DNA of 64,000 bases from Hybos culiciformis (Eukaryota > Arthropoda > Insecta > Diptera > Hybotidae). Of this stretch, positions 10,671 through 21,583 are shown in pieces (the stretch's first letter is position 1; each line of letters starts with the position of its first letter). Location of the stretch: NCBI GenBank assembly GCA_964007475.1, contig OZ023274.1, positions 60,160,076 to 60,224,075 of the forward strand, written 5' to 3'. Made by a program: the position numbers and the translations under genes. A model generated the notes under the pieces. The model made no database searches and had not been told where the DNA came from. It worked only from the letters and a program-made list of their open reading frames with translations.

Positions 10671-11201
10671 CTCAAACAAACTGCTAAACGTTCTTTCGAT
10701 GTTATGGCTTTTCTCGAGTAAGTATCTTTTTTTTTTAAATGGTTTTCTAGTTTATCATGGAGTATATTAAAACAGTTTTCAGTCATTCTAAAATACTGAA
10801 AAAACTTTCTTTTATCATTTATCAATTCTTTATATAAAGTGATAAACTCTCCTTCTTTTTCTCTTTTTTTCCATGCGTCGTGAACCCATTTAGAACCCTC
10901 TTTTTATTAAGAGAAAATAATTTCTTTTACCGCAATGTTATGGAATTAAATTCTTTTGACCCAAAAAATAGATAGTTTTTGTAAAAAAAATTTTGTTCCA
11001 GTAAATTAAAGTCATCATTTTAATTCTATTTCAGTCAAAGAATCTACAAAAAAAACAAAAAAATTAAGGAAATTATTTACCAAAACATAAATTCTGTTGC
11101 AGGAATAAACATAATTTTAAGGCAAGGCAAACTCTTTTCTTTTCTTTTTCTGCTGTTCTTCCTCTTCTTCGTCCACTTAATTCGTTCTCCGAGAGCTCCA
11201 T
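10671..11201 (-). pseudogene. Harbinger transposase exon 1 (Harbinger B), with deletion and 235-bp insertion
   Basis: Starts MELSENELS. Compared with copy A, 17 bp are missing just after (frameshift), and a 235-bp foreign segment (10902-11136) interrupts the Lys/Arg/Glu-rich region. The downstream part encodes KEGEFITLYKELINDKRKFF and a region ending ERLAVCLR at the donor GAG/GTAAGTAA (10671/10670). Intron 1 (10670-9793) contains MADF exon 2 on the opposite strand. Confidence 0.8.
10902..11136. repeat. 235-bp insertion, direct copy of 14821-15056
   Basis: Absent from Harbinger copy A at the same site, so it is an insertion younger than the split of the two copies. Nearly identical to 14821-15056. 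Begins TTTTTATTAAGAGAAAATAA and ends GGCAAGGCAAACTCTTTT. No coding capacity. The other copy is embedded in longer related sequence, suggesting that this is a fragment or internal deletion derivative of a repeat family. Confidence 0.85.
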
Positions 11202-11394
11202 CACAATAATTAGAAAATACTTAAAAAATTTTAAAAATATATTTTCTAAAAAAAATAATTTCTAAAAAAAACGGTGACTGAACGGTGACGTGACTGAAGT
11301 GTGTAGACACAAGCCAAGATTTTGACGAACACTTGACGGTGACGGACCGGTGACGGAACTGTGACGTGACTGATATGTGTGAATCCACCTTTAA

Positions 11395-12218
11395 AGTTCA
11401 TTTTATATTTCATTATAATTAAATATAATTTGATCATATAATTTTGTTTATACACTGAGAAAACTCAGAAGTACGCGTTTTTTTACTGCAGCTTCCATTC
11501 GGTTGCAACAATAATACTCACGTTGGTACAATCGAAACTCAGTTGTTTCTACCTATGTGTAGTAATTGTAAATTGAGGTAAGCAATTTAACGATTCTTGC
11601 AACTCCTTCTTTTTTTTTCTTGAATAAAAATATAAATTTTAGGTTAGAGTTCGCTGCAACCGAAGAGCTCTGTACCACAACCGCTTGAGAAATAGTGGAA
11701 ACAGTAATTCGGTTGCCTCAACTCGGTTGTAACAATGTTCTATACCACAACCGCTTGAAAAATAGGGGTAACTGTAATTCGGTTGCCGGAACTCGGTTGA
11801 AATAATGTTATATACTACAACCGCTTGAAAAATAGTGATTCGGTTGCCGTAACTCAGTTGCAACAATGTTCTGTACAACAACTGCTTGAAAAATAGTAGC
11901 AACAGTGATTCGGTTGCCGCAACTGGGTTGCAACAATTTTCTGTACAACAACTACTTGAAATAAAGTGGCAACAGTGATTCGGTTGCCCCAACTCGGTTG
12001 CAACCGCTTGAACAATAGTGATAACAGTTATTCTCTTTGAAAATTGAGCGTCATTGTTCATTTTATAAAAATTTTAGTTAAAGAAGACGTGCTTCTTAAA
12101 AGAATTTAAAAAAAGTTTTTAAAAAATTTAAAAAAAGTGAACAAAAAAAAAATTATTCCTTTAAAATGTAAGTAAAATTTAATTTAATATTAATTATACA
12201 ATTTTGGATAAAATGGAA
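11395..12218. repeat. Inverted-repeat element with internal minisatellite
   Basis: Starts near 11453 with CACTGAGAAAACTC, a terminus seen again as CACTGAGAGAAG at 13146 and, inverted, as TTCTCTGAGTG at 24775. Between about 11650 and 12030 there are five degenerate tandem units of roughly 65-85 bp built on GTTCTGTACAACAACC, CTTGAAAAATAG and GATTCGGTTGCC blocks. No credible gene, although the repeats stay open in one frame. Confidence 0.6.
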
Positions 12219-12626
12219 ATCACGTGTACACGACCGTTTTGACTGAAACTTGGGGAACGTAGAGGCGGTGTTCAAACCTGTCCATCGAAAACCGTGTTTG
12301 GGGCTGAGGTCCCATTTCGGACATATGGCCCAATCGGGTAAAAAAAAATTACCTTACAAAATGTATCAAAACTTTGACGGGCCATATCTCCAAAACGATG
12401 CCGTGACCCAAAAACGGTTTTTGATGGGAGGTCGGCCGTCATGGTGTAGTGGTATTACCGTTATCCTACGGCGTGTTCGGTCGTGGATTCTATTCCCACC
12501 ACGGACTGGAATTTGTGTCAATTTTTCAATTTGTCTCATTGTCACTTGAAATAAGTGTTTGTGTTGTTTGGAGACCGCCTCTACCTCCTCCTCAAGTTTC
12601 AGCCAAATCGGTCATGTACACGTGAT
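12219..12626. mobile_element. MITE with ~50-bp terminal inverted repeats and a tRNA-like insert
   Basis: Left end ATCACGTGTACACGACCG and right end CGGTCATGTACACGTGAT are complementary, extending through CTGAAACTTGG/CCTCAAGTTTCAG and GTAGAGGCGGT/ACCGCCTCTAC. A tRNA-like stretch lies inside (12433-12508). No coding capacity. Part of the arm sequence recurs at 1880-1930. Confidence 0.75.
12433..12508 (+). tRNA. tRNA-like sequence (SINE head or tRNA pseudogene)
   Basis: A-box-like ATGGTGTAGTGGTATTA and B-box-like GTGGATTCTATTCCCAC (T arm with 4 pairs) at normal spacing, with a CCGT/ACGG anticodon-arm candidate. The acceptor stem is poor and no anticodon can be assigned with confidence. It sits inside a MITE, so it is probably a tRNA-derived SINE head, not an active gene. 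Confidence 0.4.
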
Positions 12627-13488
12627 CTGCACTATTACCCATCGTAAAAAAAAACACTACTTACGCATGTGCAATTATTAAAATAATCATTATTGAACAT
12701 AGAGGAAAAATAACATATAGAAGAGTTTTTTTCATATACAAAATTTATAATTTTTGTCTCCAACATATTAATTGTATTAGTTATTTACTAAGGATATATG
12801 TAATAAAATATGTAACATAACAGACAATTATCTTCACGCAAGAACTCGGAAGTACCTAAAAATCACTTAAACTTATATTATCTGTTTTGTTCTTTCGCTA
12901 AAAAATCAATATATTGGACTAAAACTCGTTATACAAATTTAATATATGAAAAAAACTAGATCTTTATGTTATTTTTTTCTATGGTAGAAATTAATCTTTT
13001 ATAAAATTTTCATTTTACTTGAGCTTCAAGAATATATTTGGTATCATTAGATGATATTAACTAAGTTAACTCGCCTCTATGCTTTCTATAAACAGTAACA
13101 GACCTGAGGACCTGTATCTATTATAGAATTTTATTTTTCTTTCTACACTGAGAGAAGAGATCTATTACCGTAATAGTAAAATGCAACAATAGAAATTTGA
13201 TGGTTGCCGAAATCAACTTATGTTTGTGGCAACCTCACGTTAGCGTTTACTGTAATAATATATATTTTTACCAAAATCAATTTATTGGTTGTGGCAAACT
13301 CATCCTAACTATTACCGCAATCATATATATTTTTGCCACAATCAACTTACTGTTGCTTTTATTTGTTTTTTTGGTTTTTTTTTGTTTTTTTTTTGTTTTT
13401 TTTTTGTTTATTTTTTGTTTATTTTTTGTTTATTTTCTGTTTCTTTTTTCGCTTTTTTTTATATATTGTTTTTTTTTTATTTGTTTAT
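12627..13488. other. Gene-free stretch
   Basis: AT-rich. At 13146-13370 there are three degenerate repeats around TTGTGGCAA and ACCGTAAT, starting with the CACTGAGAGA terminus, then a T-rich tract (13365-13480) with TTTTTTGTTTA units. The T-rich tract is open in three frames only because of its composition. No gene supported. Confidence 0.5.
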
Positions 13489-14505
13489 GGGCACCCAAAG
13501 CCATCCCGTGCGGGGATGCAAGTGGTGCAAGGCGCCAGGGGGCAAAAGAGCACAGGACGCCGCATGCGCGCCTGGCTCGTTATAAAAATTCCAAGTTTCG
13601 AGCGACGAAGGCTCTATTTTCTAACAAAAGGGCGTTGAAAAAAGAAAAGCAAGGTGCGGCGGTGAGATACGATATTCTATCGTCTTACCATCGAAATGAA
13701 ATTCACCGCTTGCCTCATTGCAAGTGGAATATTAAGCATTCAAACATCTCGAAAAAAAATTAATTTTCGCATTTTTGTTTCAATTGCAATATTTAGTTTA
13801 ATATGTATCCTCTTGGTGACCGAAAAAAACTTTCAGGAGCGCAATTTTGTAAAAGAAGACCACAAAATGAGGCCTCTACTAAAGCAGTTACGCAAAAAAT
13901 AACAAAATTCCTATCGCTAGGCAATAATTTCAAAGAGAGTGCACACATTTTCAAAGTAATATAATTCAAACTACCGCGCATCAATCTATAAAATGTTGAA
14001 TGTAACATGTAACCTAGTGTTTATACTAGATGGTTTCGAAGATTAAAACTAAAATAATTTTTGAATGTATTTTCGTAGAAATTCGAATTCGAAATAATCT
14101 TCGACATCTAGATTAAAAATCTTTTTTTTAGTCGGACTAAAAAAAGTAAAGAAAATTTTTGATTTATAATTATAATTATTTTGGTTGTCTTTACGTAAGG
14201 ATGTAGGGTGCAATGTTTTTCTTGCTTTTCTATACATTAATTTTTTATAATAGTTTTTTATAATGTGATTTATAATGTGATTTATTGTTAATTAATCTAT
14301 ATATACATGAGCTTGAGTTAAGCTACAAATAAATAAATAAAAAAATAAATAAATATTGATTGACATAATATTGAATAAATTCAAATATGTTACAGCATTC
14401 AAATTTATTAGTTTCAATTGGTTTTTCACTTTGAAAATTTAAGGGGCGCCAAAAATATTTCGCACCAGGGCGCCGAATGCTCACGGGATGGCTCTGTGGG
14501 CACCC
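13489..14505. mobile_element. hAT-like non-autonomous element with ~25-bp inverted ends
   Basis: Left end GGGCACCCAAAGCCATCCCG and right end CGGGATGGCTCTGTGGGC are imperfect inverted repeats, with a GC-rich subterminal block at the left (GGCGCCAGGGGGCAAAAG) and GGGGCGCCAAAA at the right. No transposase recognised inside. A short Harbinger-C-derived MITE lies within (14019-14111). No target duplication seen. Confidence 0.6.
14019..14111. mobile_element. Miniature relic of Harbinger C ends
   Basis: GTTTATACTAGATGGTTTCG at the left and AATAATCTTCGACATCTAG at the right match the two termini of Harbinger C (56888-61057) with almost everything internal deleted. It is a 93-bp non-autonomous derivative of that family, probably mobilised by its transposase. 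Confidence 0.65.
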
Positions 14506-14759
14506 ATCTAAGTTCTATCACTACGAGATGTTGCTTAACCTTCTGTGTTCAATGTGATGTGTCGTCTTCCACCGAGCTATGTCAGTAATATACAACAATG
14601 TATTAAATAGAAAATATAAATTCGGTATCTATTAAAACTACCCCATACTTACCAAAAAATGTTTGTATTAGCACACACAGTGTGAACACAATGTATGTGT
14701 TGACACACACAGTGTGTGCACACATCAAATACTTTATTTGAAACCGATCATACTTTTCC

Positions 14760-15178
14760 TGCAACTAACAGTAGTTTGTTAAAAGAATCTTAAAATAATA
14801 CTCTTTTAAGGAAAAAGAAATTTTATTAAGAGAAAATAATTTCTTTTACCGCAATGTTATGGAATTAAATTCTTTTGACCCAAAAAATAGATAGTTTTTG
14901 TAAAAAAAATTTTGTTCCAGTAAATTAAAGTCATCATTTTAATTCTATTTCAGTCAAAGAATCTACAAAAAAAACAAAAAAATTAAGGAAATTATTTACC
15001 AAAACATAAATTCTGTTGCAGGAATAAACATAATTTTAAGGCAAGGCAAACTCTTTTTTGGCAAAATATTTTTCATTCTCTGAAAAAAAAAACAGTGTTG
15101 TTGAAACAGAATTATTGTTTCTGCAAAAAAAATATATTGGTCGAAAATGAATTCTAAAAAAAATTTCTGTCAGTGTAC
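14760..15178. repeat. Repeat containing the longer copy of the 235-bp sequence
   Basis: 14821-15056 is the counterpart of 10902-11136. Flanks add related AT-rich sequence with TTGAAACAGAATT/AATTATTGTTTCTG complementarity. It directly precedes the first exon of the two-gene transposon at 15186 and could be either an independent insertion or its left terminal region. Confidence 0.5.
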
Positions 15179-16734
15179 AAGTACCATGATGTTTGTGAAT
15201 TTAATTTTTGAAAATACATCTGGAATTGTCCGAATAAGCCCAGAAAATAACGTTTTAATTGTAAAAGAAGATTTTTATAAAGCTGGTATATAATATGTTT
15301 TCATAGATTTTCAATTTCATTTTTAAAGTATATTATATTTAATAGCGAGAACATATTTTAAAATTGAAGAAATTAACATAAAGTTTTATGACTATAAGAC
15401 CTCGTCTATTATCACCGATGACATGCTAGTTGATTATGTTGCACAATTTTCTTCTTCGGCAGGTTGGAAATTGGGGATATTTTGCGATGAAACAGGTTTC
15501 TTTTTGTTAAATATTAAATAATCAATTTTTTCATATGTAATTTAAATATTTAAGTTTTTTAAAGTAATTTTAAGTTATTAAACTTTTTAATGCATGGTAA
15601 ATTAATGTACTTGAATAAATTAAGTAGATACCATTAATTTATTAGAAAACCTAATGAAATACAATTTCTATAATTCTAAATTTCTATAATTCTAAAACTT
15701 GACAATTAGTTGAAGAAGTCATCGTTGCATCCGAAACTGTCCAAAACGAATCTTCATTTGTGCAGGAAGTTATAAATGAACCGAAATTATTAAACCGCGA
15801 AACTTTAGTGCAAAATGTTGTAGAATCAGAAATTTTCAGTGTACCGTATCATACATTGTCGTGCCATACTCTTGAAGATTTTACTAATAATTGCCTTCAA
15901 CGAACTATAAGCTCAATATTAACGAAGGAGTTAAATACGAAATACAAAAAGTAATAAATACATAATTGATGAACCTAATTTTATTTACAGAAACTTGAAA
16001 AAAAGATGAGATCGACTTTAAAATTATTCACAACAAATATCTTCGAAATATTTCGTAGCCTTTAAGCAATTCTGATAGAGTAAAATTAGCTAAAATCGTA
16101 GTGAAGAAAATTTTTGATAGAGATTTCCAGCTGGAGTAGGCTTTTGCGAAAATTTTATACTTACAAATGTTATTTTTTCAGATTGAACTTTGCTGACCTT
16201 TTATATCTATCAGATATCATTTCGCAAATTTTTAAAACAGAGTCCAAGAAGATTTATTACTCATCAGCTACACGGCCAAAAACCATCGGGTAAATTATAC
16301 GACGCTTATTCCAACTACAGGAAACTTCTTTCTGAAGTAGGCTTGATAAACAGACGTCCAAGAAGCTTAAAAACATGCGCTGAAATCGTCGAAACTCAAG
16401 GTATTATTTTAATGAATATTATATTAACTTTTATGAACTATTATTTTTTAAGACGCTGATATTCTAATCGACTACGAATACATTACTACAACAGCTCATC
16501 CTCTTATTAAAATTAAATGGGAAAAAAACTTTTGAAAAAAGGGCAAATATTTTAGCCGACAAGAAAATTACAAAACACGATTACTTGTCATCATTTCCAA
16601 TTTTTAAATCTAATGAAAAAAACATATTTGAACTGGTATTAGTTTTATATTTTTAAATTAAATGTTTGCACAAATTAGGTTTTTTATTTACATTTATAGA
16701 ATAGTTTTATATTGACGCAAAAATTTTGTATCAT

Positions 16735-17669
16735 GGGGCCAGATTCTGTAACTTTTTATTTGAAAACCACATTTTTCATTTTTTGAACCACAGTTTTGTG
16801 TGGTTTAAAAAAATGATCTTTCTGTAAGCAATGTTGTTCATAATCTAAATGTGGCTAAATTTTCTATTTAATATCCGGTAACTCTATAAAAAAAATTCTA
16901 CTAAAATGTTCGACGTCACTGCTTTAAAGGATTTTTGACATAAAAAATTGTATTTATTTATTTTATTATTTTTTTTTTTTCAAATAAAAAAAAAATATTT
17001 TTTTTGGTTATACAACTTAATAATGAGACTTTTTTTTTTTTCAAATTTTGAGCGTTTATTCCAAAAAATTGTTACAAATTATTTATTCAAAATATTGCCC
17101 ATCGCTAGCGACTACTTTTTCCCATCTTTCTGGTAGCTTTCGAATACCGTCGCGAAAAAAGTGTTTGTCTTTCGATGCTATCTACACATCGAGCCAGTTT
17201 TTGTATCCTCATATGACGAGTCAGCCACGCCATGTGTCATCGAAGTGAACAAATAGTAATCGGAGGGAGCAATGTAGGTCTAATAATTTACTGGGGACGG
17301 TCCCCAGATACCCAAATATAAAAGTTTTTTTTTCACTGAGCCCCAATACAATTATACGGGTCCGAAAAATTTTCATATGTTAGGTAAGTATAGGTAGTTA
17401 CATATACGAAAAGAATTTTTTCGCAATGAGAAGTTTTAAAACTTCTTCAAAAACTTTTAAACTTTAAAGTTTTATTTTTTTTCTCCTTTCGTGCTTTTAA
17501 TTTAAAATATACAAAAAAAAATTTAAAAAAAACCACAAAAAATTATTAAGCAACACCTAATTTGATGTTGCTTAAAAAATGTTGCTCGAACAACAATTTT
17601 AATGTTACAGAAAGCAAAATAACGAAACCACACATTTTTTAGTACATTTTCCTTATAGAATCTGGCCCC
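16735..17669. mobile_element. Inverted-repeat element inserted in the first gene
   Basis: GGGGCCAGATTCTGTAA at the left and TTATAGAATCTGGCCCC at the right. Flanking 9-mers TTGTATCAT and TGGTATATT agree at 6 of 9 positions, so a Mutator-like 9-bp duplication is possible but not proven. Contains a mariner relic. The coding sequence of gene 1 resumes right after 17669, which supports a clean insertion. Confidence 0.65.
17040..17250 (-). pseudogene. mariner transposase, C-terminal relic
   Basis: Minus-strand translation gives a run matching the end of mariner transposases: WLDV, IASKDKHFFRDGIRKLPERW, then EKVVASDGQYFE with a stop at the expected place and another inside (WLDV followed by stop). 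Only about 60 residues remain. Catalytic residues are not included. Confidence 0.8.
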
Positions 17670-20600
17670 TGGTATATTGGCGATTGATATGTGGAATAAT
17701 TATTACATCCCAATTTTAAATAAGGCAAAAAAATCAAAAGAACCTGTACTCAAGAACTGGATCTCAAATATTTCTCAATATAATGAAAGTAAGAGAAAAG
17801 CAAAGAAATAAATTTTTTATTCTAACATACAATTATTTTTTTTTTAGACTTTGGAGAGCGCATCTGTGCACCAAAAGGAACTTGCTTCATCTAGTACAGG
17901 AGTACAGCCTAGGGTTGTTTTTGTTGGCGAACTCGAGAATTTGAAGCCCTACATCACTCTTGTCGACAAGCGGTATTGGTTTGATAATCCTGTAGAGTGT
18001 GTTGCATCTTGTTTGCATCTTTATTTGGCATTGCCTATCAGATACCCAACAGAAAGTTGCATTGTATGGAATTTCATCCAAAAATTTATATTCGGCGTCT
18101 GTACACCATATGATTTGAACAACGCTTGATTGCAGGCCGTAAACAACGATTTAAAGAAACTAGCATAATTGTTTAAAAAACCAAATTGTTCAATTTGTTC
18201 AAATCAAGTACATTTAATTTTAGTATAAATATAAGTATTAACTATTTTGTAATTATAAGTAATATATTACCATGAATATCATTTGTTGTGAGTGCCAATA
18301 TATTTTCATATCATCTGATATTTATTTTATCCATCTCAAAACAAATCACAGTAATCTTCAGCGGTTTAATTGTCAAAAATCGTTTCATAATTGTCATCGT
18401 GTTTTTTCAACTATATATAAGTATATAAATCATGTAAAACGTGATCACCTATACATAAATAAAATAGATATGCCCACTAATTTCGTATTGGAAAATGATT
18501 TCAATACAGATCATTATCCTCAAAAAATAAAAGATCATACTACTATTCAGACAGATATTAGTAGTGACATAATACGGGTAATTCTTAAAACTATAAGTAA
18601 TGAACGTATACCAAGAACTACTGCATTCGAAATTTTTAAATGTTTGTTTTCATTATTTGAAAAACACATTAAAAATATTTTACAGCTTTATAAATCTGAC
18701 GATAATAACGATTTTGTTGTAGATATGTTTATTAGAAGCGATGAAATTGAAATCGGAACATTTGATTTTGAACCAGTTAAAAGTAATGAATGTTTTAATA
18801 GAATTCAATTCGATTAAACTTGCTACGGAATGTAATCCAACTTATTCAGTTATGAACGATATAAGTACTGTCGAATTTAATTATTTCATTCATATTGTTA
18901 ATATAAAACAATTATTCACTATATTTTTTTCTTCAACTACTCTTTTAAAGCAAATTGAGGAATATACAGCTTATGTTGAAGGCTCTAGTTCGACAGTTAT
19001 TTTAAATATAATTCAAACTAAATTTTGGAAAAATAAAAAAAATGAAATAAATCCAAATAATAACAGAAATCTGTTACTCCTGCCGCTGTTAGTATATTTT
19101 GATGATTTTGAAGTTTTGAATCCATTAGGATCGCATAGTGGAATACAGAAACTCGGTGCAGTTTATTTAAAACTAATGAGTCTTCCAGAATATTTAGTAT
19201 CAAAACTATCGCACATTTTCTTAGCAATGCTTTTCTTCACAGAAGACCGAAAAAAATTCGGCAATAGTAATATATTTCGTCATTTGATAAAATTATTAAA
19301 TTCTTTGCAGGAAGAAGGTATCCAAATTAATCATAAAAATTACTCTCTCGTAAAACTAATTCCTTGTTTAATAGTAGGTGACAATTTGGGCGTGAACTCT
19401 ATTTTGGGGTTCACAGAATCATTTAATTCGGCATATTACTGTAGGTTTTGTAAAAATAATATCAATGAAATGAAATTCTTATTAAATGAACAACCTGACA
19501 AATTAAGAAACGTTGCTAACTATGAATCTGATTTAATAATTAAAGATACTAAACTTTCACGTTACAAATAATTCAAAAATTCAAAACTTTCACGTTACAA
19601 ATAATTTTACCGTGGATTGTATGCATGACTTACTCAAAGGCGTTTGTCACTACGACCTGTTATGTATACTTAAAATTTTTGTATTCGATAAAAAATATTT
19701 CAGTTTGCATGATTTAAATCAACGTATAGAATTTTTTAATTTTGGACCTTCATCACAAAACCCACCTCTTTTTAATATAGACAGTTTTCAAAATAATAAA
19801 TTAAAATTATCTGCATCAGAAATGTATACATAATTATCAAATATTTTTCTTTAATAATTGGAGATATAATACTTGAGAATTCTTTAGAATGGAATTTGTT
19901 TCAAGTTCTTAGGGAAATTATAACGAATACTTTTAGAAAGAAATTTCATATTGATACACCAAAATATTTCAAATACCTAATTGAGAGGCATAATTCGTTA
20001 TATCTTGAAATATCAAATTCCCATTTAAAACCAAAATTTAATTTTTTAAACCATTATGCCAGTGTGTTGCCCAGTAGTTGCGATCAGTTCGATGCGTTTT
20101 GAGGCACAACACCAAACTCATAAAAAATCTGCATATCTGTCAAATAATAGGATAAACATTTTAAAAACATTAAATATAAAAAATCAAATTTAAATTGCCA
20201 ATATTTTATTAAATTATGACGAGCTTTGTAACAACTATTTAACACATGGGTCATTAATCGAAATAGATATTTCAAATTTAAATAAGTTTAAAATTAAATT
20301 CAATATGAGAAAATCCATCAAGCAAACAAGGTAGTTAAACTATTTTGGTCTTAGTTTAAAGATAAACACAGTTGTTTGCGTAGATTTATATGAAAATGGT
20401 GATCCTATGTTTGCAATTATTAATAATATTATTAAAAAAAAGGACAATTTTTACCTTTGTTTACAATCCGTTAAAACTCTGTTTTTTAATAATCATTATT
20501 AGTGATTGTGCTCGAGAGTCCGGTCTCGAGAATTCCCGATTCTCGACAACTAGTTCTTTATATTTCGGGATTCCCGATTCCCGAGCAGAATTATTAGTAA

Positions 20601-21027
20601 ACTCGGGATTTGGAAATTGTAATACAAAACACTATAATTTTATAAATATAATTAAAGTTTAAATGATATAATTATATAATATACACTGGGGATAAAAATT
20701 ATAGTAATATTATACAAGTTGGCTTGGGAAAAAAAAAATTGTACTAAGTTCCAAAATCATAATTTTTTATACAAGTTAGTGGTAATATTATACATTGTTT
20801 TAAAATGAAAACTTCGATAAATCATCAAAAAAAAATTTAATGATTTACACAAATGGAGCAACTTTTAAATTATCCAAATGATTGTATAAATTACTAAAAC
20901 AAGTATAAAGTTTGTATCAAAACTTCGACAAATCATCTAAAAGAAAAGATCACACATGACCATGTATGAATTATCTAAGCCACTTTGATAAATTAATACA
21001 TTAAAAAGTATATTTTAATACAAAACT

Positions 21028-21583
21028 CAGTGGGTAGCTAGGTATGGCGAGTGTGTGCGAAGTACAAGAGCCCATTGCTGTGGGGCCCATTCGTCAAACC
21101 CTAATATTAAAAAAAAAAAATGAATTTTTAAATTTTCAAAAAAATATTCAGAAGTATTTTCCAATAATTTTTCAATTCAGTTAATACAAGCCGCTAACTT
21201 ACGAAAATTCTATTTGAAAGAAAACATGACGATTAAAGAATTTGCAGATGTGCTAACAACAAAATATAGTATTATGAAAAGTGACTTACCTGATGTATAT
21301 GTAGCATTGCTTTTATTTTTTTTACCTTGCCGGTTACAGTTGCGAGTTTGGAAAGGACTTTCAACAAATCAAAAATAATAAGAAATTACTAGAGGAACTC
21401 AATCGGACAAAGCAGATTGCATCGACTGGCACTACTATCCATTGAATATGCAGGGGCTTCAAAAATGGATCTTAAAGACGTAATAAATAAATTCGCAGAA
21501 ACAAAGGCAAGAAAAAAAACGACGCAATTTTTTTTAAATAAAAACAAATACACAAGGGCCCAAAATGTCTAGCTACGCCACTG
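21028..21583 (+). mobile_element. hAT-D (556 bp), nested in hAT-A
   Basis: Ends CAGTGGGTAGCTAG and CTAGCTACGCCACTG, target duplication ACAAAACT at 21020-21027 and 21584-21591. Carries the C-terminal dimerisation part of a hAT transposase in the plus orientation (about 21270-21530: LPVTVAS, ERTFNKLKIIKNYL, IEYAGASKMDLKDVINKF-like pieces) with frameshifts. Internal-deletion derivative of a hAT with zf-MYM1-like transposase. Confidence 0.92.

Larger units (their letters stand above)
7970..11389. mobile_element. PIF/Harbinger element copy B, full length (3.4 kb)
   Basis: Terminal inverted repeats GGTTAATTCACACATATCAG (left) and the complement of GGTGGATTCACACATATCAG (right), continuing into GTCACCGTCACGTC-type subterminal repeats. 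Both sides carry TTTAA (7965-7969, 11390-11394), consistent with the T/A-rich 3-bp target preference of Harbinger (TTA/TAA inside). It contains a DDE transposase on the minus strand and a MADF protein gene on the plus strand, with interleaved exons. Both genes are damaged, so it would need help in trans. Confidence 0.9.
15186..18129 (+). pseudogene. First gene of the two-gene transposon (multi-exon, unrecognised)
   Basis: Exon-like pieces with plausible splice sites: 15186-~15281 (ENTSGIVRISPENNVLIVKE), 15346-15495, 15710-~15949, from 15991, 16182-~16400 (ending CAEIVETQ), from 16453, the part after an inserted element (from 17670), and 17848-18129 (ending GVCTPYDLNNA, stop). The last exon (ITLVDKRYWFDNPVECVASC and IRYPTESCIVWNFIQKFIFG) resembles the C-terminus of proteins typically encoded just upstream of zinc-finger/transposase genes in insects. 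In-frame stops occur around 16060-16110 and at 16525-16540. No enzymatic motif seen; possibly an accessory DNA-binding protein. Confidence 0.5.

Noticed and set aside
11639..12061. 140-codon frame on the minus strand with Cys/Leu-rich repeats
   Set aside because: Translation of degenerate minisatellite units; no consistent frame between units.
13197..13763. 188-codon frame with a Phe-rich hydrophobic stretch resembling membrane segments
   Set aside because: It comes from a T-rich tract of TTTTTTGTTTA units that is open in three frames at once, followed by transposon end sequence.
20520..20600. Regulatory palindromes (CTCGAGAATTCCCGATTCTCG-like)
   Set aside because: They are subterminal repeats of hAT-A, mirrored at its other end, so better explained as transposase-binding repeats.
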